A stretch of 64,000 nt of DNA from Streptomyces sp. CB01580 (GCF_001905795.1 NZ_LIXJ01000004.1:428409-492408); one strand, 5' to 3'. Positions 7,124-16,356 are shown, numbered from the stretch's first letter. A program made the numbers and translations. Notes: a model not told the origin generated them from the sequence alone.

Positions 7124-9342
7124 TCAAGCCCCTGCTCCACGAGGACCCGCAGCACATCGGTACCTACCGGCTGGTCGCCCGGCTCGGCAGCGGCGGCATG
7201 GGAACGGTCTATCTGGCGCGCTCCCCCGGCGGCCGTACCGTCGCCGTCAAGACCGTGCACGCGCACATCGCCGCCGACGCCGCCTTCCGCACCCGCTTTC
7301 GTCTCGAAACCGACGCCGCGCGCATCATCGGGGGCCGGTACGGGGCGCAGGTCATCGGTGCCGACCCGCTCGCCGGGACGCCCTGGCTGGCGACGGAGTA
7401 CGTGCTCGGTCCGTCCCTGGACGAGGCGGTCTCCCTGTGCGGACCACTGCCAGAACCCAGTGTGCGGGCCCTGGGCGCCGTGCTGTGCGGAGCGCTCGGG
7501 CAGCTACACGGATCGGATGTGGTGCACCGCGATCTGAAGCCGTCCAACATCATGATCACGGCGTACGGTCCGAAGGTCATCGACTTCGGTATCGCCCGCG
7601 CGATCGGCGACGACCGCCTCACCCGCGTGGGAGCGGCGGCCGGTACACCCGCCTTCATGTCCCCGGAACAGGCGAGCGATCGGGAGCACACATCGGCCGG
7701 TGACGTGTTCGCTCTGGCCGGTGTCCTCGTCTTCGCCGCCTCGGGTCACGGCCCGTTCGGCGGCGGGCAGCCGGCCGACCTGCTCTACCGGGTCCGTTAC
7801 GCCGATCCGGACCTGACCGGCGTACCGGCCGCGCTGGCCCCGCTCCTGGCCCGGTGCCTCACGAAGGACCCGCCCCTGCGGCCGACCACACGTGAGCTGG
7901 CTGCCGCACTCCATGACGGGCACGGCCAGTTCGCGGATCATCTGCCCCCCGTCCTTCTCGCGGAGATCGCCCGTCGCGCGACGGAGGTCTGGCAGTTCAG
8001 GCCCGAGCGCCTTCCGGCGACACCGCCGGAACAGTCCGTCACAGGGTCCGGAGCATCGGCGCCCGGGCACAAGACGGGGATGTCACGTCGCAAGCTCCTG
8101 TCCCTCGCCGGCCTGGCGACGGCCGGGGTCGCCGGAGCCGGGCTGTGGTTCCGGCCGGGCCTGTCCGAGGCGAAGGACGCGAAAACGCCGTCCGCTGCGG
8201 GGTCGGGACCCGCCGCTTCGCCGACGGCCCGGGACGTGGAAGGGCCATGGCGCATTGTGTGGAGCACCGATCCGTCCATGGCCGACGACACGCTGCCACC
8301 GCTCTTCGCGGGCAGGACCGTCATGGTGGATTACGGGGGCCATCTGCGCGGTCTGGACCCGGCCGACGGCACACACCTCTGGACCTACTCCACGACGTCT
8401 TCCGGCTCCTGGGCCGTCGCGGACGGCTCCCGGCTCTATGGGATCGTCGGCTCGACGGAGAAGGAGCATGTGCTCGTATCAGTCGATCCCACCACCGGCT
8501 TGAAAGCTCGTTCCCTTGCCGACCAGTCCGATTTCAAACTGCCGTCCTCGGGTGGCTCTGCGGACCTCTTGCACGCGTCCGGCGGGAGCATCTACCTGGC
8601 GGCCGGGAGCGACACGCCGAATGAGTACGACTGGCACCTGCACGCCGTGGACAGCTCTTCGGGAAAGGTCCGTTGGCGCGTCCCCCTCAAGGAAGCCAAG
8701 AAGGGAGACGGCTACAGCAGGGGCTTCGCCAAGGTCATCGGGAACCGGCTCATCCTGGGAGAAGCGCCGCACGACCTCTTGCTCACCGCGTTCGACACCC
8801 GTTCAGGGAAGGTGCTGTGGCAAAACACCCTGCCAGGATGGGCTTCCGAGTCCTCCACGCCTGTGACGACCGGCGAGCAGCTCGCGAGCGATGGTTCACA
8901 GGTGTATCTCGGGTCGCGCACACTCCAAGCGGTCAGCCTGACCACCGGCGTGGCGATCTGGGAGTTCGGTCGCGACCGCTATTTCGAAAGGTACGAGAAC
9001 AGCTACAACCATTACGGGCCCCCTGCCGTACGGGACGGCGTGGTCTACGCCACCGAGAAAGGCCGGGGAATCGTCGCCGTGGACGCGAAACGCGGCGAAC
9101 TCCTCTGGGAAGTGCCGGTCCCGGACGGCAACGCATCGACCAGAGCCGCACCGCCCGTCCTCGGCAGGACACGTCTTTATTACGGGGAAGCCTCCGGACT
9201 GGGGTTGATCGACCTGAGCACCCGGAAGTACGTACGGTCGTTGAAGACGCCGATCCGCAGCTTCGCCCTCGCCACCGACAAGCGCACGCTCGTCGGCAGT
9301 GCTCAAGACGGCACGGTGGAAGCCCTGCGCCTGGACGAATGA
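7120..9342 (+). CDS. Ser/Thr protein kinase with C-terminal PQQ-type beta-propeller
   Basis: A 740-residue protein with an N-terminal kinase domain (about 1-290): glycine loop GSGGMG, catalytic Lys44, HRDLKPSN with Asp138, DFG at 155 and SPEQ at 181. A short segment MSRRKLLSLAGLATAGVAGAG (about 321-341) follows. It looks like a twin-arginine (RR) signal-anchor placed inside the protein and would cross the membrane once. The remainder (about 375-740) is a WD/PQQ-like propeller with repeated blades (e.g. VDSSSGKVRWRVPL, FDTRSGKVLWQNTL, VDAKRGELLWEVPV). This is the architecture of transmembrane sensor kinases with an extracellular ligand- or protein-binding propeller. It is translationally coupled to the pseudokinase and followed by a second kinase. 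Confidence 0.92.
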   Translation: MIKPLLHEDPQHIGTYRLVARLGSGGMGTVYLARSPGGRTVAVKTVHAHIAADAAFRTRFRLETDAARIIGGRYGAQVIGADPLAGTPWLATEYVLGPSLDEAVSLCGPLPEPSVRALGAVLCGALGQLHGSDVVHRDLKPSNIMITAYGPKVIDFGIARAIGDDRLTRVGAAAGTPAFMSPEQASDREHTSAGDVFALAGVLVFAASGHGPFGGGQPADLLYRVRYADPDLTGVPAALAPLLARCLTKDPPLRPTTRELAAALHDGHGQFADHLPPVLLAEIARRATEVWQFRPERLPATPPEQSVTGSGASAPGHKTGMSRRKLLSLAGLATAGVAGAGLWFRPGLSEAKDAKTPSAAGSGPAASPTARDVEGPWRIVWSTDPSMADDTLPPLFAGRTVMVDYGGHLRGLDPADGTHLWTYSTTSSGSWAVADGSRLYGIVGSTEKEHVLVSVDPTTGLKARSLADQSDFKLPSSGGSADLLHASGGSIYLAAGSDTPNEYDWHLHAVDSSSGKVRWRVPLKEAKKGDGYSRGFAKVIGNRLILGEAPHDLLLTAFDTRSGKVLWQNTLPGWASESSTPVTTGEQLASDGSQVYLGSRTLQAVSLTTGVAIWEFGRDRYFERYENSYNHYGPPAVRDGVVYATEKGRGIVAVDAKRGELLWEVPVPDGNASTRAAPPVLGRTRLYYGEASGLGLIDLSTRKYVRSLKTPIRSFALATDKRTLVGSAQDGTVEALRLDE

Positions 9343-9420
9343 CACCCCACCACCGCGTGCCCTGCGTGAAGCACGCCCGCCCCTCCGGCTCACCTGCCCC
9401 GCCTCGCGACAAGGAGACCC

Positions 9421-10425
9421 ATGAAACCGCTCGGCCCAGGAGACCCGCTCCGGCTCGGCCCCTACCGTCTCCACGGTGTACTCGGCGAAGGCGGGATGGG
9501 CAAGGTCTACCTCGGGCAGGACCGTGACGGCCGCCGCGCCGCGGTGAAATCACTGCGGCCCGAGCTGTCGCATGATCAGCAACTCGTACAACGCTTCGTA
9601 CGCGAGGCGCAGACCGCACGAACGGTCACCAGCGGGAGCGTAGCTCGGGTGCTGGACGCGCAGGTCGAGGGCGGGCGCCCGTGGATCGCCAGTGAGTTCC
9701 TGCCCGGTCCCGACCTGGAAAAGGCAGTCGCCTCCCACGGCCCGCTGGACGGCCCGACCGTGTGCGTCCTGGCCTCGGCCCTGGCCCGCGCCCTGCGCGA
9801 TGTCCATGCCGCCGGCATCGTGCACCGCGATCTCAAACCGGCGAACATCGTGCTGACTTCGGACGGACCGCGCGTCATCGACTTCGGCATCGCCCGTCCC
9901 GAACACGGTCTCACCCTGACGACCACGGGGCAGATTCCCGTCACCCCCGGATACGGCGCCCCCGAGCAGGTACTCGGCCACCGGGTGGGCCCGGCCGCCG
10001 ATGTCTTCTCCCTGGGTGCTGTGCTGACGTACGCCGCAGGCGGACAACGCGCCTTCACGGGCGGTCACGTCGCCGCCGTACAGTACGAAGTCGTGCACGG
10101 AGAGCCCCGGTTGTCGCACATCCCCGAGCAGCTGCGTGCCCTCATCGCTCCCTGCCTCGCCAAGGAACCCGGACTGCGCCCCGGACCGGAACAGATCGCC
10201 CAGGCGTTCGCGCCCCCACGACGAGCCGAGAAGGTCTGGCGACAGAGCAGCCTGATGCCCTTGATCGACCAGTACGAGACCGAGGCGAGGCGGCTGCTCC
10301 CCGCAGTCGGCCCGCCTGCGCCGATGAGTCACGCGCGGCGCAGGTTCCTGACAGCGCTCACCGCTGGAGGGGCCGCACTCGCCGTGGGCGGCGGGACGGC
10401 CGCGTGGCGGCTCAGGGACGGCTGA
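9421..10425 (+). CDS. Ser/Thr protein kinase with a bare C-terminal membrane anchor
   Basis: A 334-residue kinase with all key motifs: GEGGMG loop, Lys43, HRDLKPAN with Asp137, DFG at 154 and APEQ around 180. The tail is MSHARRRFLTALTAGG followed by a hydrophobic segment and stop, so the anchor resembles the internal RR-type anchor of the neighbouring kinase but no extracellular sensor follows it. An AAGGAGA ribosome-binding site precedes the ATG at 9421, and the gap to the previous kinase is 78 bases. Its 3' end overlaps the convergent pseudo-protease gene by 14 bases. It may be a paralogue of the propeller kinase that lost or never had its sensor, or one that senses through a partner protein. 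Confidence 0.9.
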   Translation: MKPLGPGDPLRLGPYRLHGVLGEGGMGKVYLGQDRDGRRAAVKSLRPELSHDQQLVQRFVREAQTARTVTSGSVARVLDAQVEGGRPWIASEFLPGPDLEKAVASHGPLDGPTVCVLASALARALRDVHAAGIVHRDLKPANIVLTSDGPRVIDFGIARPEHGLTLTTTGQIPVTPGYGAPEQVLGHRVGPAADVFSLGAVLTYAAGGQRAFTGGHVAAVQYEVVHGEPRLSHIPEQLRALIAPCLAKEPGLRPGPEQIAQAFAPPRRAEKVWRQSSLMPLIDQYETEARRLLPAVGPPAPMSHARRRFLTALTAGGAALAVGGGTAAWRLRDG

Positions 10426-11677
10426 GCCGCGCACGGCGCCGGTCGGCCATCAGCAGCGGACCCGCAATGCCGACACAGAGCACGCCGACCGCGCACATCG
10501 CGAGAGCGGCCCAGAAGGATGCGCTGTGCCCGCCGTCCGTCACGGACGACATGGGAGCGTCCAACACGGGCGCGGCACCCGCCTTGTCGGCATGCTCCTT
10601 CGACGGCGTCGGCGACGGGGAGGACGCGGGCCGGGGTGGGGGCGGCGAAGCGGTGCGGTAGTCGGGGATCGGGTCCTTGTCGGCCGCTCCGGGGTCGCCC
10701 GGCGCCTTCAGCGCGACACGGGGACGGACGGCGCCGTATCCGACGTAGTCGTTGCGCACGGCCCCGCTGGTGGGACCGCTGGCCGTGTTCACCATCACGC
10801 GCAGAACCTGGTTCGCCGTCCACGTGGGGTGCTCGGCCCAGATCAGCGCAGCGGAAGCGGAGACGAGAGCGGTTGCCACCCCGGTGCCGCGGCTCCTGCA
10901 CAGCCCGGTCCCGCCGGCGCATGCGCTGATCACGTCCTCGCCAGGGGCACTGAGATCCACGGTGATCCCCACACCGGCCTTCTTGATCGCCTTCAGGTCC
11001 TTGCCGATGCCCGTGACACCGACAACTCCGGGCGTCGCAGCCGGGTACCCCACCTGCGGATCGTCGACGCCGAAGTCACCGACGGCCGCGAAAATCAGCT
11101 TTCCCTTGCTCCGCGCGTACTCCACGGCATCCCGCACCGGTTGGTCGTCCGTGTACGTGCCGAACGACACACTGATGATCTTGGCCTCGGAGTCGGCCGC
11201 ATATCGAATGGCCGGAGCCAGCCCTTTGTTGATCTCCTCGCTCTGCGCGGCAGCGTTGCCGACGCCCCGTCCATCGGGGATCACCAGAGGAAGGATCTTG
11301 GCCCCCGGAGCGAGCCCGTACGCACTCTCCCGGCCACCGAGCCCCCTGCCGGTACCGGCGATCACGGAAGCCGCCGTGGTGCCGTACTCGTCCAGCTTCG
11401 CGGCGTCCGCCCCCGCGAAGCTCTTGACCGGGAGAAGCCGCCCCGCCAACTCGGGAACTTCACGCACGCGGGTATCGATGAGAGCGACCGTGACGCCCTT
11501 CCCGGTGCTGGTCCGCCATATCTCTTGGGCCTTCATGGCGTTGAGGTGCCATTGATCGGAAAAGACGGTGTCCGCCTGCGCGGGTGCGGCCACGCCACCG
11601 GCCAGCAAAAACGCCAACGCGGCCAACACACACGCTCGTTGAAGCGTCCGCTTCCTCTCACTGCTGCGCATACGCAT
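10412..11677 (-). CDS. catalytically dead mycosin-like subtilase (S8 pseudoprotease)
   Basis: A 421-residue secreted, membrane-anchored subtilisin-fold protein. It has a Sec signal peptide (ending about residue 35), the motif VALIDTRV with Asp68, and then substitutions at the other catalytic positions. The His-containing motif HGT is YGT (Tyr98), the oxyanion Asn is Asp201 (AAVGDFG), and the nucleophile motif GTS is GTG (Gly266). The paralogue at 12827-14251 keeps all of these. The reading frame is otherwise undamaged, with a Pro/Ser-rich linker and a C-terminal transmembrane helix (about residues 390-412). It is thus a maintained pseudoenzyme rather than a decaying gene. The ATG at 11677 follows GGGGGG; an ATG two codons later is also possible. 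It could bind or protect type VII substrates or regulate the active mycosin (inference). Confidence 0.85.
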   Translation of the reverse strand: MRMRSSERKRTLQRACVLAALAFLLAGGVAAPAQADTVFSDQWHLNAMKAQEIWRTSTGKGVTVALIDTRVREVPELAGRLLPVKSFAGADAAKLDEYGTTAASVIAGTGRGLGGRESAYGLAPGAKILPLVIPDGRGVGNAAAQSEEINKGLAPAIRYAADSEAKIISVSFGTYTDDQPVRDAVEYARSKGKLIFAAVGDFGVDDPQVGYPAATPGVVGVTGIGKDLKAIKKAGVGITVDLSAPGEDVISACAGGTGLCRSRGTGVATALVSASAALIWAEHPTWTANQVLRVMVNTASGPTSGAVRNDYVGYGAVRPRVALKAPGDPGAADKDPIPDYRTASPPPPRPASSPSPTPSKEHADKAGAAPVLDAPMSSVTDGGHSASFWAALAMCAVGVLCVGIAGPLLMADRRRARLSRP

Positions 11678-12030
11678 ACGCCCCCCTGCCCCGGTTTCGT
11701 CCCCAACTCTGTCACGAGCCCCTCGTACTACGCCCCAGTGCCCCCTCCCGGCAACGTTCGCCTCGTCGCATGACGGCACCAGGCCGTCCGAGCGCTGCCC
11801 GATCTGATGCCCATCGCCGTAGGTGCCTTCTGTTTCCTTCTCGCTGCGGCTCTTCGTGGTGTTGTGTCCACCGTCGGTGCCACAAGCCTCCGGACGGGGG
11901 ACGCGACGTTCCGGCCCCGACGCGATGCCGTTCTCTGGGCAGCCCCGCATCGCACGCATGGCCGACGATGAGCGGACGTCCTGCTGGTGGCCGTACCGGA
12001 CAACGTCTGCCTCACCACGTGGGCGCGGGC
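11678..12030. other. 353-base intergenic stretch with no recognised gene
   Basis: Only short overlapping frames without coding character are present. It separates the pseudoprotease start from the end of the frameshifted P-loop gene. I see no convincing RNA, repeat or terminator. Confidence 0.4.
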
Positions 12031-12615
12031 TCAGCCCCTCACCCTCGCTTCCTCCAATCCGCCCAGCACCGCGTCAACCGTCTGGTCCACACTCTGCCCA
12101 GTCGTGTCCAGCCAGGGCCCGACCCTCGGCGTCTCCCCCCGCAGCACCCGATCCAGCGCCTCGACCCTCCACCCGGCCCCGTAACCTCTCTTGACTCGCC
12201 TGGCCTCTCGTTCGGCCACGGCCCGTGCTTCGGGAGCGAGCACGACCACGTACAGCGGCCGCGTGCGTACGAAGCCGAGGTATGTGTCAACTCCTCGCTC
12301 ACCACCACGTCCTGGACCACCGCGGTCCAGCCCTCTTCCACATACGTGTCGGCCGTCATCGCGGACAGTCGGTACCGGAGCCGGAGTTGGGCTGCGGCCC
12401 GGCACCAACTCGGCCTGCCCCGGCACCACCATCCGCCGGAAGACGTCACCCCGCACGTGCACGGCCCGCGGCAACCGCTCTGCAAAAGCCTGGGCGACGG
12501 TGGACTTCCCGGAGGCCATCACACCGGTGATGAGGATGACGACGGGGCCCGGTCCTTCGTGTTGGACGGCCTCTCGGCCGCGTACGGACTTCATCGTGTC
12601 CATGCCGTGCGCCAT
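12031..12615 (-). pseudogene. P-loop AAA-type kinase/ATPase with two compensating frameshifts
   Basis: The first third reads VVILITGVMASGKSTVAQAF (Walker A GVMASGKST) followed by VHVRGDVFRRMVVPGQAELV, typical of small zeta-toxin- or gluconate-kinase-like P-loop phosphotransferases. Near 12,390-12,410 the family-like sequence jumps to another frame (LRLRYRLSAMTADTYVEEGW, then TAVVQDVVVSEEL). Near 12,290-12,300 it returns to the first frame (YLGFVRTRPLYVVVLAPEAR through PWLDTTGQSVDQTVDAVLGG). The original frame stays open across the gap only by chance. It is either a pseudogene or carries two sequencing errors. It sits between the two mycosin paralogues, transcribed in the same direction. Confidence 0.7.
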
Positions 12616-12826
12616 TCGGATGCTTCTTCTGACGTTTCAATGACCGCCTTCGCCAGCCTGCATCGCTCCGAAGGCCGTCGCCGGAACAGGACGGCCGCAT
12701 CAGAGCCCGGCGTGGTCGAGGCACCGCCCAACGACAGGATCACCGCGCCCGGAAGGACCGCCCGGCATCACTGCCTTCGCCTGGCACTGCCGGGTGGGCC
12801 TCCCCCGCGAGCACGGCGATCCACAC

Positions 12827-14251
12827 TCACCTCGGCGGATCGCCCTGGTTCGGTGCTCCGCCGTACGGCGCGTCGGCACCTTGGCCGCCCTGCGGCGAAG
12901 GATAGGGCGCGTACGACGGCTGTTGATGTGCCTGCGGCGGCGACTGGTAGCCCTGCGACGGCAGCGGATATCCGTGCGACGGCTGATGTGAAGGGGAAGG
13001 CGGAGCCGCGGCCGCGACCCGACGACGGCGGGAGCGGATGGCGACGAAGGTCACCACGCCACCGACGAGAGCAACCGCGAGGACGCCCAAGCCGATCCAA
13101 AGCGGCGTGTTGTCGCCGTGATCGTCGGCAGCCGGAGACACAGCAGCGGGCTTGTCGCCTTCCTTAACGCCGTCACCTGCCTTGGATGGCTGAGCGGAAG
13201 GAGACGGGGAGGCCACCGCAGCAAGGTCAGGGAGCGGGTAGACATCGGCCGGACCGGGATCGCCCGGATCCTTCAAGGCGATGCGAGGACGGACAGCGCC
13301 ATACCCCACGTAGTCATTGCGCTTGTCGCCACCGGTAGGGGTGCCAGCGGTGTTCAGCATGACGCGGAGGACCTGGTTGTTGGTCCAGTCAGGGTGCTTG
13401 GACCAGATGAGGGCGGCGGAAGCGGAGGCGATGGCCGTGGCGTCGCTGGTTCCGTGGGATTTGCACAGGCCTCCTGGGCCACCACACGCGTGGACCATCT
13501 CCTCTCCTGGCGCCGACAGGTCCACCTGCGCCCCGTATTGGGATTCTTCAGTCTTCTTTCCACTTTTATCCAGCGCCCCCACTCCAACAACACCGGGAGT
13601 CGCCGCCGGATATTCCAATCCGTTCCCTTTGTTTCCAGAATTTCCAACCGCAGCAAAAATCAGCGCACCCTCTCCAAGGGCATACTTCACCGCGTTCGAA
13701 ATTTCCTGTGAACCAGCTTCATCACCCTGCGAGATATTGATGATCTTTGCACCATTGTCCACAGCGAAACGGATCCCTTCGGAAACATCCTCGCTGAAGT
13801 TCATGCTCCCTGTGGCGCCGTTGACCTTTCCCGCATTATCTCGCAGACGAATGGGAAGGATTTTAGCGCCGGGAGCAAGGCCGAATGCGCCGTCGCCTCC
13901 ACCCGACTTCCCTGTCCCGGCGATCAAGCCGGCCATCGCCGTTCCATGCGTCCCCTGGTCAACCCGTTCGTCACCGGGCGCTCCCTGCGCCAGGTCCAAG
14001 CCCTTGAGAACCTGCCCACCGAGATCGGGGTTCGAGGCATCCACACCGGTGTCGATGACCGCGACTGTGACATTTTTTCCAGTGCTCGACTCCCACATCT
14101 GCTCTGCCTTCATGACATCCAGATGCCACTGGTCCGACCGCACTGAATCCGCAGACGCGGGGGCAGTTCCACTCAGCAGCAGCCCCAGAACCGCGGCAGA
14201 CACTGCGGTTGCGCAACAAACGGCTTTCGCGCGACTGCTACCGGTAAACAT
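12827..14251 (-). CDS. mycosin-like type VII secretion-associated serine protease
   Basis: A 474-residue S8 subtilase with Sec signal peptide (residues 1-34), catalytic Asp67 (AVIDTGVD), His102 (GTHGTAMAG), oxyanion Asn204 (AAVGNSGN) and Ser269 (HGTSDATA). A Pro/Ser linker and a transmembrane helix (about 393-416) follow, with an Arg-rich stop-transfer and a Pro/Gln/Tyr-rich cytoplasmic tail. This is the layout of MycP proteases attached to ESX/type VII systems, anchored with the catalytic domain outside the membrane. The ATG at 14251 has GAAAGGGA upstream. It is 28 bases downstream of the WXG-motif protein gene, suggesting an operon. Codon usage is less GC-rich than in core genes. The catalytic mechanism is family knowledge; substrates are unknown. 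Confidence 0.93.
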   Translation of the reverse strand: MFTGSSRAKAVCCATAVSAAVLGLLLSGTAPASADSVRSDQWHLDVMKAEQMWESSTGKNVTVAVIDTGVDASNPDLGGQVLKGLDLAQGAPGDERVDQGTHGTAMAGLIAGTGKSGGGDGAFGLAPGAKILPIRLRDNAGKVNGATGSMNFSEDVSEGIRFAVDNGAKIINISQGDEAGSQEISNAVKYALGEGALIFAAVGNSGNKGNGLEYPAATPGVVGVGALDKSGKKTEESQYGAQVDLSAPGEEMVHACGGPGGLCKSHGTSDATAIASASAALIWSKHPDWTNNQVLRVMLNTAGTPTGGDKRNDYVGYGAVRPRIALKDPGDPGPADVYPLPDLAAVASPSPSAQPSKAGDGVKEGDKPAAVSPAADDHGDNTPLWIGLGVLAVALVGGVVTFVAIRSRRRRVAAAAPPSPSHQPSHGYPLPSQGYQSPPQAHQQPSYAPYPSPQGGQGADAPYGGAPNQGDPPR

Positions 14252-14279
14252 CCAATCCCTTTCAGCAAGTTCAAGCTGC

Positions 14280-15707
14280 TCAGTCGATGACCGGAGGAAC
14301 TACGCGCCGTCCGTCGTGCTGCCAGGTCTCCTCATCCTCCGTGAGGTAGTCCGGCCTCTCGTTTCCCTCACGACGGTTGTCGGTCTGCCGCTGCGGAGTA
14401 AGTGCGCCGGCCCGTCCCATCGGTCCGCCGGCACCGCCGTTCTCGGCCCCGCGCACCAAACCGGTGCCCCCCGGAGTGAAAGGGCGGGCGCTCGTGCGGC
14501 CGGATGTCTGTGAGCGGCCACCAACCACTCCACCCGCCTCACCAGCCAGACGTCGACCGCCGGTCATTCCGTTCTGTCCACCGACGACACCGCTGCCCGC
14601 CCCCATGCCATGCCCCATTGGCGCACGTCCTGATTGGGTTCCCTCATTACCGATCACGGTGCCGCGGGGAAGGCCAACCGCCGGTCGTCCCGCAGCCTGC
14701 GAAGCCGGACGGCCACCTACAATGCCGTCTCCGCCCGGCAGCCGACCGGTGGGCCCGGTAACCGGACCCACCTTGCCCGTAGAAGGAGCCGGAGGCCGTA
14801 CACCACTCAGCGTCCGGCCGCTATTGGTTGTCGGCGAGACGGGCCCTGTGCGGACAACGGGGGGAGTCCCTCCAAGCACTGGAGTACGGTCGGCCGGGCC
14901 TCCACTGGACGGGCTGAGTGGAGGCGCTGACGGTGTCGACGGGGGGTCCGGAAGCACAGCGACGCTGTCTATCTCCATGTCCACCGGTCGCTGGGCCGAA
15001 TGAACTGTCATTGACGGAACGCTCGCCGTCCTGGGCTGAACGGCCTCCACGGCTTCCGACTCAGGGCCACGAACATTCCTGGTAGCCGCGTCCGTGTATC
15101 CCCCTGCGACAGCAGGGGCCACACCCCGTTGGCGATACTGGCCGCTTCCCCCTGCCCGGTCGGCCTTGTCCTTCAGCGCGATCGCCTCCGGAACAGCCGG
15201 GAACACCGGCTTGTCCAGCCCCTTCATCTGAGTCGTCGAGTGGGTGTACGCCTGCGACAGCCTCCGCATCTGCGCGGCCGCCGCCTCCCGGTCCGCGTTC
15301 AGCGTCTCCGTGGACTGCCTGACCACGTCCTTCGCGTCCGGATCGTTCCGTGCCCCGAGAGCCGCTTCCAGGTTCGCCTTCATGTCCGCGTTCGCGCGGG
15401 GAGTCGACGTCTGCGCCAACACAATCGCGTTCGACGCTTCACTGAGCCAGTGCGAAGCGCCCTTGCTGTAATCGCCGAGGCGCAGGGTCGCGTTGGCCAG
15501 GTCCGCACTCCACCTACGGAACGCGTCGGCCCCTTCACCCTTCCACTCCACCCACTGCGGGCGGATCTTGAGCTCTGCGGCGATCTTTCGGATCTCGGTA
15601 GCCGCACTCAGCAGACGATCCGCCGCAGCCTGGAGTTCGTGGCTGTTGGCGTGATCCAGCCACTGCAGCATCTCTTCGTGAGTCTTGTTGTCGAAGTTCG
15701 TACCCAT
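14280..15707 (-). CDS. WXG-motif ESX/PPE-like protein
   Basis: A 475-residue protein. The first ~170 residues are helical with a WXG motif (EWKGEGADAFRRW, W55-K56-G57), as in WXG100/PPE-type ESX substrates. The rest is a long disordered Pro/Gly/Ser/Thr-rich tail with repeated GG, GTG and VGG motifs, ending in a charged segment (YLTEDEETWQHDGRRVVPPV). No signal peptide is present. The order (small ESX-like gene, this gene, mycosin) mirrors the usual linkage of ESX substrates with MycP. The function is unknown; secretion through a type VII apparatus encoded elsewhere is inferred. Confidence 0.8.
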   Translation of the reverse strand: MGTNFDNKTHEEMLQWLDHANSHELQAAADRLLSAATEIRKIAAELKIRPQWVEWKGEGADAFRRWSADLANATLRLGDYSKGASHWLSEASNAIVLAQTSTPRANADMKANLEAALGARNDPDAKDVVRQSTETLNADREAAAAQMRRLSQAYTHSTTQMKGLDKPVFPAVPEAIALKDKADRAGGSGQYRQRGVAPAVAGGYTDAATRNVRGPESEAVEAVQPRTASVPSMTVHSAQRPVDMEIDSVAVLPDPPSTPSAPPLSPSSGGPADRTPVLGGTPPVVRTGPVSPTTNSGRTLSGVRPPAPSTGKVGPVTGPTGRLPGGDGIVGGRPASQAAGRPAVGLPRGTVIGNEGTQSGRAPMGHGMGAGSGVVGGQNGMTGGRRLAGEAGGVVGGRSQTSGRTSARPFTPGGTGLVRGAENGGAGGPMGRAGALTPQRQTDNRREGNERPDYLTEDEETWQHDGRRVVPPVID

Positions 15708-15763
15708 GACGCGTCTCTCTCCCCGTCCCCGTTATGCGCGCCCACGTCGCATCCCCGTCGGCA

Positions 15764-16276
15764 TCAGTAGGAAGTCTCGCCAGGCTTTTTGCCCTTCAGC
15801 GCCGTCTGCTCTGCCGCGTAGTGGGCGTTCGTGCGGTTCTGGATCGCGAGCATCCGGTCTCGTACGTCCAGGTCGACGTGCTCGTAGCCCTTGTGGGAAG
15901 CAAGCACCGCGATGCTCATGCCCTCGATGGAGTCCGACAGCAGCCTGGACAATTGCTCCAGTTCCTTGATGACCGTGGAGTACACGCCGTGCAGCGCGTT
16001 CGCCTCCGCCCACTCACCGCTGTCGCCCCCGAAGTGCGTACGCGCCACGCGGTCCTGGCCGACCTTTCCTGGGCCGGCCGGTGAGCCCTTGAGATCGCGC
16101 AGGAGTTCGTCGACGCGGTCACGGAACTTGGTGAACGACGAGAGCTCGGTGACAAGGTCGCCCACCGCGGTCTGGGCGACGGCGCCGATCGGGCTGATGG
16201 CGCCCAGGGCTCCGAGACCGCCCATGACGGCCGATGACAATGGCGAAGACTCGACTCCCGGTTCGTTCTGTCCCAC
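15764..16276 (-). CDS. small ESX-associated helical protein
   Basis: A 170-residue protein starting with a GTG at 16276, chosen because GGGGGAGGGG lies about 7 bases upstream. The N-terminus has a small-residue segment (SAVMGGLGALGAISPIGAVAQT). The rest is predicted helical with many Leu/Glu heptads (STVIKELEQLSRLLSDSIEG), resembling the helical-hairpin ESX substrates although no WXG is evident. It is the first gene of the three-gene unit with the WXG-motif protein and the active mycosin. No named family was recognised. Confidence 0.7.
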   Translation of the reverse strand: MGQNEPGVESSPLSSAVMGGLGALGAISPIGAVAQTAVGDLVTELSSFTKFRDRVDELLRDLKGSPAGPGKVGQDRVARTHFGGDSGEWAEANALHGVYSTVIKELEQLSRLLSDSIEGMSIAVLASHKGYEHVDLDVRDRMLAIQNRTNAHYAAEQTALKGKKPGETSY

Positions 16277-16356
16277 AGCAACCCCTCCCCCGTCCGGCAA
16301 CAGCCGATCACTGCTCAGGTGTTCACCTTAGTCAACCCCCATGACAGCGTGCACCT

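Noticed and set aside
11728-12018. Minus-strand ORF of 96 codons between the two subtilase genes.
   Set aside because: No start context, and composition is Arg/Thr-rich as in shadow frames.
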